The notes below the pieces were generated by a model, which was given only the letters and a program-made list of their open reading frames with translations, had not been told where the DNA came from and did not search any database. A program made the translations under genes and the position numbers. A stretch of 64,000 nucleotides of DNA from Aporrectodea caliginosa. Its lineage: Eukaryota; Annelida; Clitellata; Crassiclitellata; Lumbricidae. The stretch lies in the NCBI GenBank assembly GCA_020284085.1, contig JACEVL010000019.1, positions 2,332,498 through 2,396,497 of the forward strand. Direction: 5' to 3'. This document shows positions 61,237 through 64,000 of this stretch, piece after piece. The stretch's first letter is position 1, and each line of letters starts with the position of its first letter.

Positions 61237-62164
61237 GTCTAGTGATACATAATTTCATTCTGATTCACCAGGTGGCAGCAGCAGTAGCAATGCTAGTAGT
61301 TGTCTTGTATGTCTTGTTCGAGTTGATCATCTCCATTTGTCCTGTGCATAGTTTGCCTGATACTTAATTCTTGCACTATGCTTGAACAGCATGCACTTCT
61401 GAAGAAGTGGTTTGTACCACTAGATATGCTCTACAGAAACAGTCCGAGCATACAAGAATTATCGAGTGAACTATGCTCGAGAAGAACATAGATGCCAAAA
61501 TTAAACAAGACCAGACAACTACCAGCACTGTTGTGCAACCCAATACAATTGTATTTGACACTGCCCCCCCTCCAACGTGCAGAAGCACACACATGACCAT
61601 TCAAAAGCGCATCGAAGGTGCTGAGCAGTTGTACGGGCAAGTCCTACACAGTAACCGCTTTGGAGAAGGCTCAAACTCATGCTCACTGCAGGCAATAATT
61701 ATTGCCATAACTATTCAGCTAGAGTGCCACACGCATTTTGCTGTTGCAGTCACCTTATGGTTACTTGCATTGTTCATTCATAAGCATGCAAATATTTCAG
61801 CCTTAGTGACAGGTCATGATGATAGGTGCTAAGTTCGGGCTTGGAAGCCAGCCCCAAGGTAATTGTCATATGGAGACCATGAGCAGATTTACCCTAGGAT
61901 TTGGCAATGATTATTATTTTTATTACAAACATTTTTAATGCATGCAAGGTCATACAGAAATGCCTATCTGAGGCGCAGTTAGTCAGTTGCCAGGTGAATA
62001 GTTGTTAGGTATCCAAATTCTTGAAAGTCAACATGAAACAGTGATTTTTGAGGTGTTTCTTAGAGGAAGAGATAGAGTTTGAACTTATATAAACATCAGT
62101 AGGCGATTGCATTCCTTGGGGCAGCAACATGGAATGAACAAGAGTCTATGACCCATGACAGTGC

Positions 62165-63205
62165 TACATCAAGGCTCGGCCAAAAGACCCATATCAGAAA
62201 ATTGCAGACTTCGTGGCAGAATGTAAGGAGACAGTGGTGGTTGAAAGTAGGCACGAGTGCTTGTTGTGAGGGTTTTATAGGTAAGCCAAGCCAGTTTAAA
62301 TCTTATTCTGAATTTACAGGAAGCTAATGTAGCTGACTGAGCAGAGTTAATGAGCTTGAATGAGAAAATGTATGCAAAACCATGTGAGCCAAAGAATTTG
62401 GGATGCATTGAAGAGAGCAGGCTCTGGTCTGTGACAATTCCTTGGTAAGAGCAGACCTTAGGTGATGTATTGCTCTCATATGATAGATACAAGAATTGCG
62501 TAGGTTTGTTCTGTGGGATTGGAATATGAGATTACTGTCCAAAGTGACCCCTAACTGTTTTGACAGGTTTGATAGTTCATCAACAGTGCCAGCCACGTCA
62601 ACATCGGAATGAGAAGGGAAAGAGCATAAGCATTATCTGGGTATCGACCAGCAAGAGCATTGAAGCAGAACCATGCATGCAGTGAAGAGAGACACTCTTC
62701 AAGTATTACTTTGCTGGACTGATCCATTGGTGACAGAGCAATGAAAAGTCCAATTACAGCATACTGCTGTTATTGTACTTCAAAGTGATTGGCTGGCTAT
62801 TCAGCTGATTGGTGAAGTGAAGATTGTAAATAATAGGGGCCAAGAACAAATTCCTGTTGGACCCCAGCAGTGCAGAAAGAATGATCAGACCGAGCAGTAC
62901 CAATGCTATGCTACTTCCTGAGAATGATTGAAGAGGTAAGAAGCTAGACAGTTTAAGACAAGTCTACAGACACTAAAGCTTTACTGAGTATAAATAGAAG
63001 ATGGTGGTTGACATTGTCGAAAGCAGCACCAAGGTTGATGTCCAGGTCAGGTTTCTTAAATACAGGCACATTTAAAGCATGATTGAAAACAGCAAAATAA
63101 AAGTTGGCCAAATGAGGTAGGATAAAAGATCTGAGCAAAACACAATAACTGATGTAGGTATGAAGTTCATTGGGGAGGATTTTGATGACAAAATGAGACA
63201 GCACT
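62165..63205 (-). mobile_element. L2-like LINE reverse transcriptase remnant
   Basis: Minus strand, in order: FNHALNVPVFKKPDLDINL with NLGAAFDNVNHHLLF (from LSAAFDTVDH.ILL), EFVLGPIIYNLHFTNQLN (from GSVLGPLLF), KQLGVTLDSNLIFQSHRTNL (from LGV.LDS.L.F..HI) and FRIRFKLAWLTYKTLTT. Frameshifts and stops; the FADD-equivalent region is decayed. Confidence 0.85.
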
Positions 63206-63424
63206 TGTATCTATGAAGCACTTTTCATTACAGTAAAACAAATTAGTTAATATCTATAAACTTCTTATTTTTATGAGTTGTGTCAACCGCTGTCTTTAAT
63301 TATTGTATACTAGATGATTGTCTGTTGTAAGATGGTTGAAAAGAATTTGAAACCATGTTGGATGATAGGAGCACCACCTACTGAAATTAAATGAGTTCAG
63401 TTTATTACGATCTTCACCGGGGGG

Positions 63425-63592
63425 TCCGGTGGCGCGTTGGATAACATCTGGCGAAGAGTGCGAGAGGTACTGTTCGAATACTCGAGACTATTATACCCGA
63501 CTTATGTAATCTTTCAGTATGTTGATTTTGTAGGCTGCTATTGAGCAAGGTGCACAACAGTTTAGTATGGTATGCTGAACTGTAAACCAAGA
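63425..63592 (+). mobile_element. tRNA-like SINE head followed by repeat G, copy 1
   Basis: GTCCGGTGGCGCGTTGGATA (A-box region, tRNA-Arg-like) and GTTCGAATAC (B box), then GACTATTATAC... to TTTAGTATGGTATGCTGAAC TGTAAACCAAGAG. The latter part recurs at 63857-63989. Confidence 0.65.
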
Positions 63593-63856
63593 GCTGTCTG
63601 TTCTGTTAGTAGTTAACTCAGTTAAGATTGTTCAACGTCTTGCATAACATGTAAAAATGTACAGCGCAGTGCGTTTGTCAGGCGCTAAATTAAAGAAAAA
63701 AGATTATTATTATTATTATTATTATTCACAACTGCCATTCAGGTTTTTTGATTGGAGACATGCCACCTGCCAAAACGAATTCTAATTTGCGTAACAGAAA
63801 AAGTGCACTTCATGAATGACTTCAAGACATTTCTGTTCGTTTATATTATTAATACT

Positions 63857-64000
63857 TGACTAGACTATTATACAAGGGACTATATGTAATCTTTCAGTAT
63901 TTCTGTTGATTCCTTGATTTATTTTAAGTTTTATTGACCAAGGTGCACAACAGTTTAGTGGTTGGTATGCTGAACTGTAAACCAAGAGGTCAGAGGTTCA
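63857..64000 (+). mobile_element. Repeat G, copy 2, with a tRNA-like head cut by the window end
   Basis: GACTATTATAC, TATGTAATCTTTCAGTAT and AAGGTGCACAACAGTTTAGT as at 63484. It ends TAGTGGTTGGTATGCTGAAC... AGGTTCA, the A box and first bases of a B box, running off the window. Confidence 0.6.

Noticed and set aside
63425..63490. Functional tRNA gene
   Set aside because: A- and B-box-like words are present, but the acceptor stem and full cloverleaf are not; it reads as a SINE head.

Overview
This is a repeat-rich, AT-rich window from an animal nuclear genome. Two spliced genes can be reconstructed exon by exon. The first, on the + strand at the left edge, is myotrophin (MTPN, also called V-1), complete in four coding exons (249-6833, 125 aa). 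The second, on the - strand, is an ephrin. Six coding exons run from 58438 down to 15597, with a first intron of about 32.5 kb. Both families are metazoan. The compact four-exon MTPN, the single divergent ephrin with a GPI-type C-terminus, and the mix of L2/CR1-like LINEs, tRNA-derived SINEs, hAT elements and a MULE suggest a non-vertebrate animal. I cannot place the phylum from sequence alone.

Layout: 1-248 is the MTPN 5' flank and leader. 249-7045 is the MTPN transcript region; its intron 1 holds a decayed Mutator-like element (541-2569) with two younger insertions inside it, and one copy of a three-copy element with internal inverted repeats (3190-3601). 7046-14560 is the gap between the two convergent 3' ends, filled with repeat tails, one good MITE (8866-9279) and a weaker TIR candidate. 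14570-15596 is probably the ephrin 3' UTR and holds a 35-bp minisatellite. 15597-58438 is the ephrin gene. Its introns carry five hAT insertions with perfect 8-bp target duplications (one nested in another), LINE fragments in both orientations, a decayed Gypsy-type integrase, SINEs and minisatellites. 58439-59000 is a CpG-rich candidate ephrin promoter. 59000-64000 is upstream sequence with a long (CAAT)n tract, a 30-bp tandem repeat and an L2-like LINE.

MTPN is a cytosolic actin-capping regulator and the ephrin is a cell-surface ligand of Eph kinases. They point toward each other (tail to tail), and I see no sign of shared regulation. I see no convincing new system. The most informative observations are the well-dated nested transposon insertions, the shared LINE/SINE 3' tails, the stop-free candidate third intron of the ephrin, and the three-copy element.
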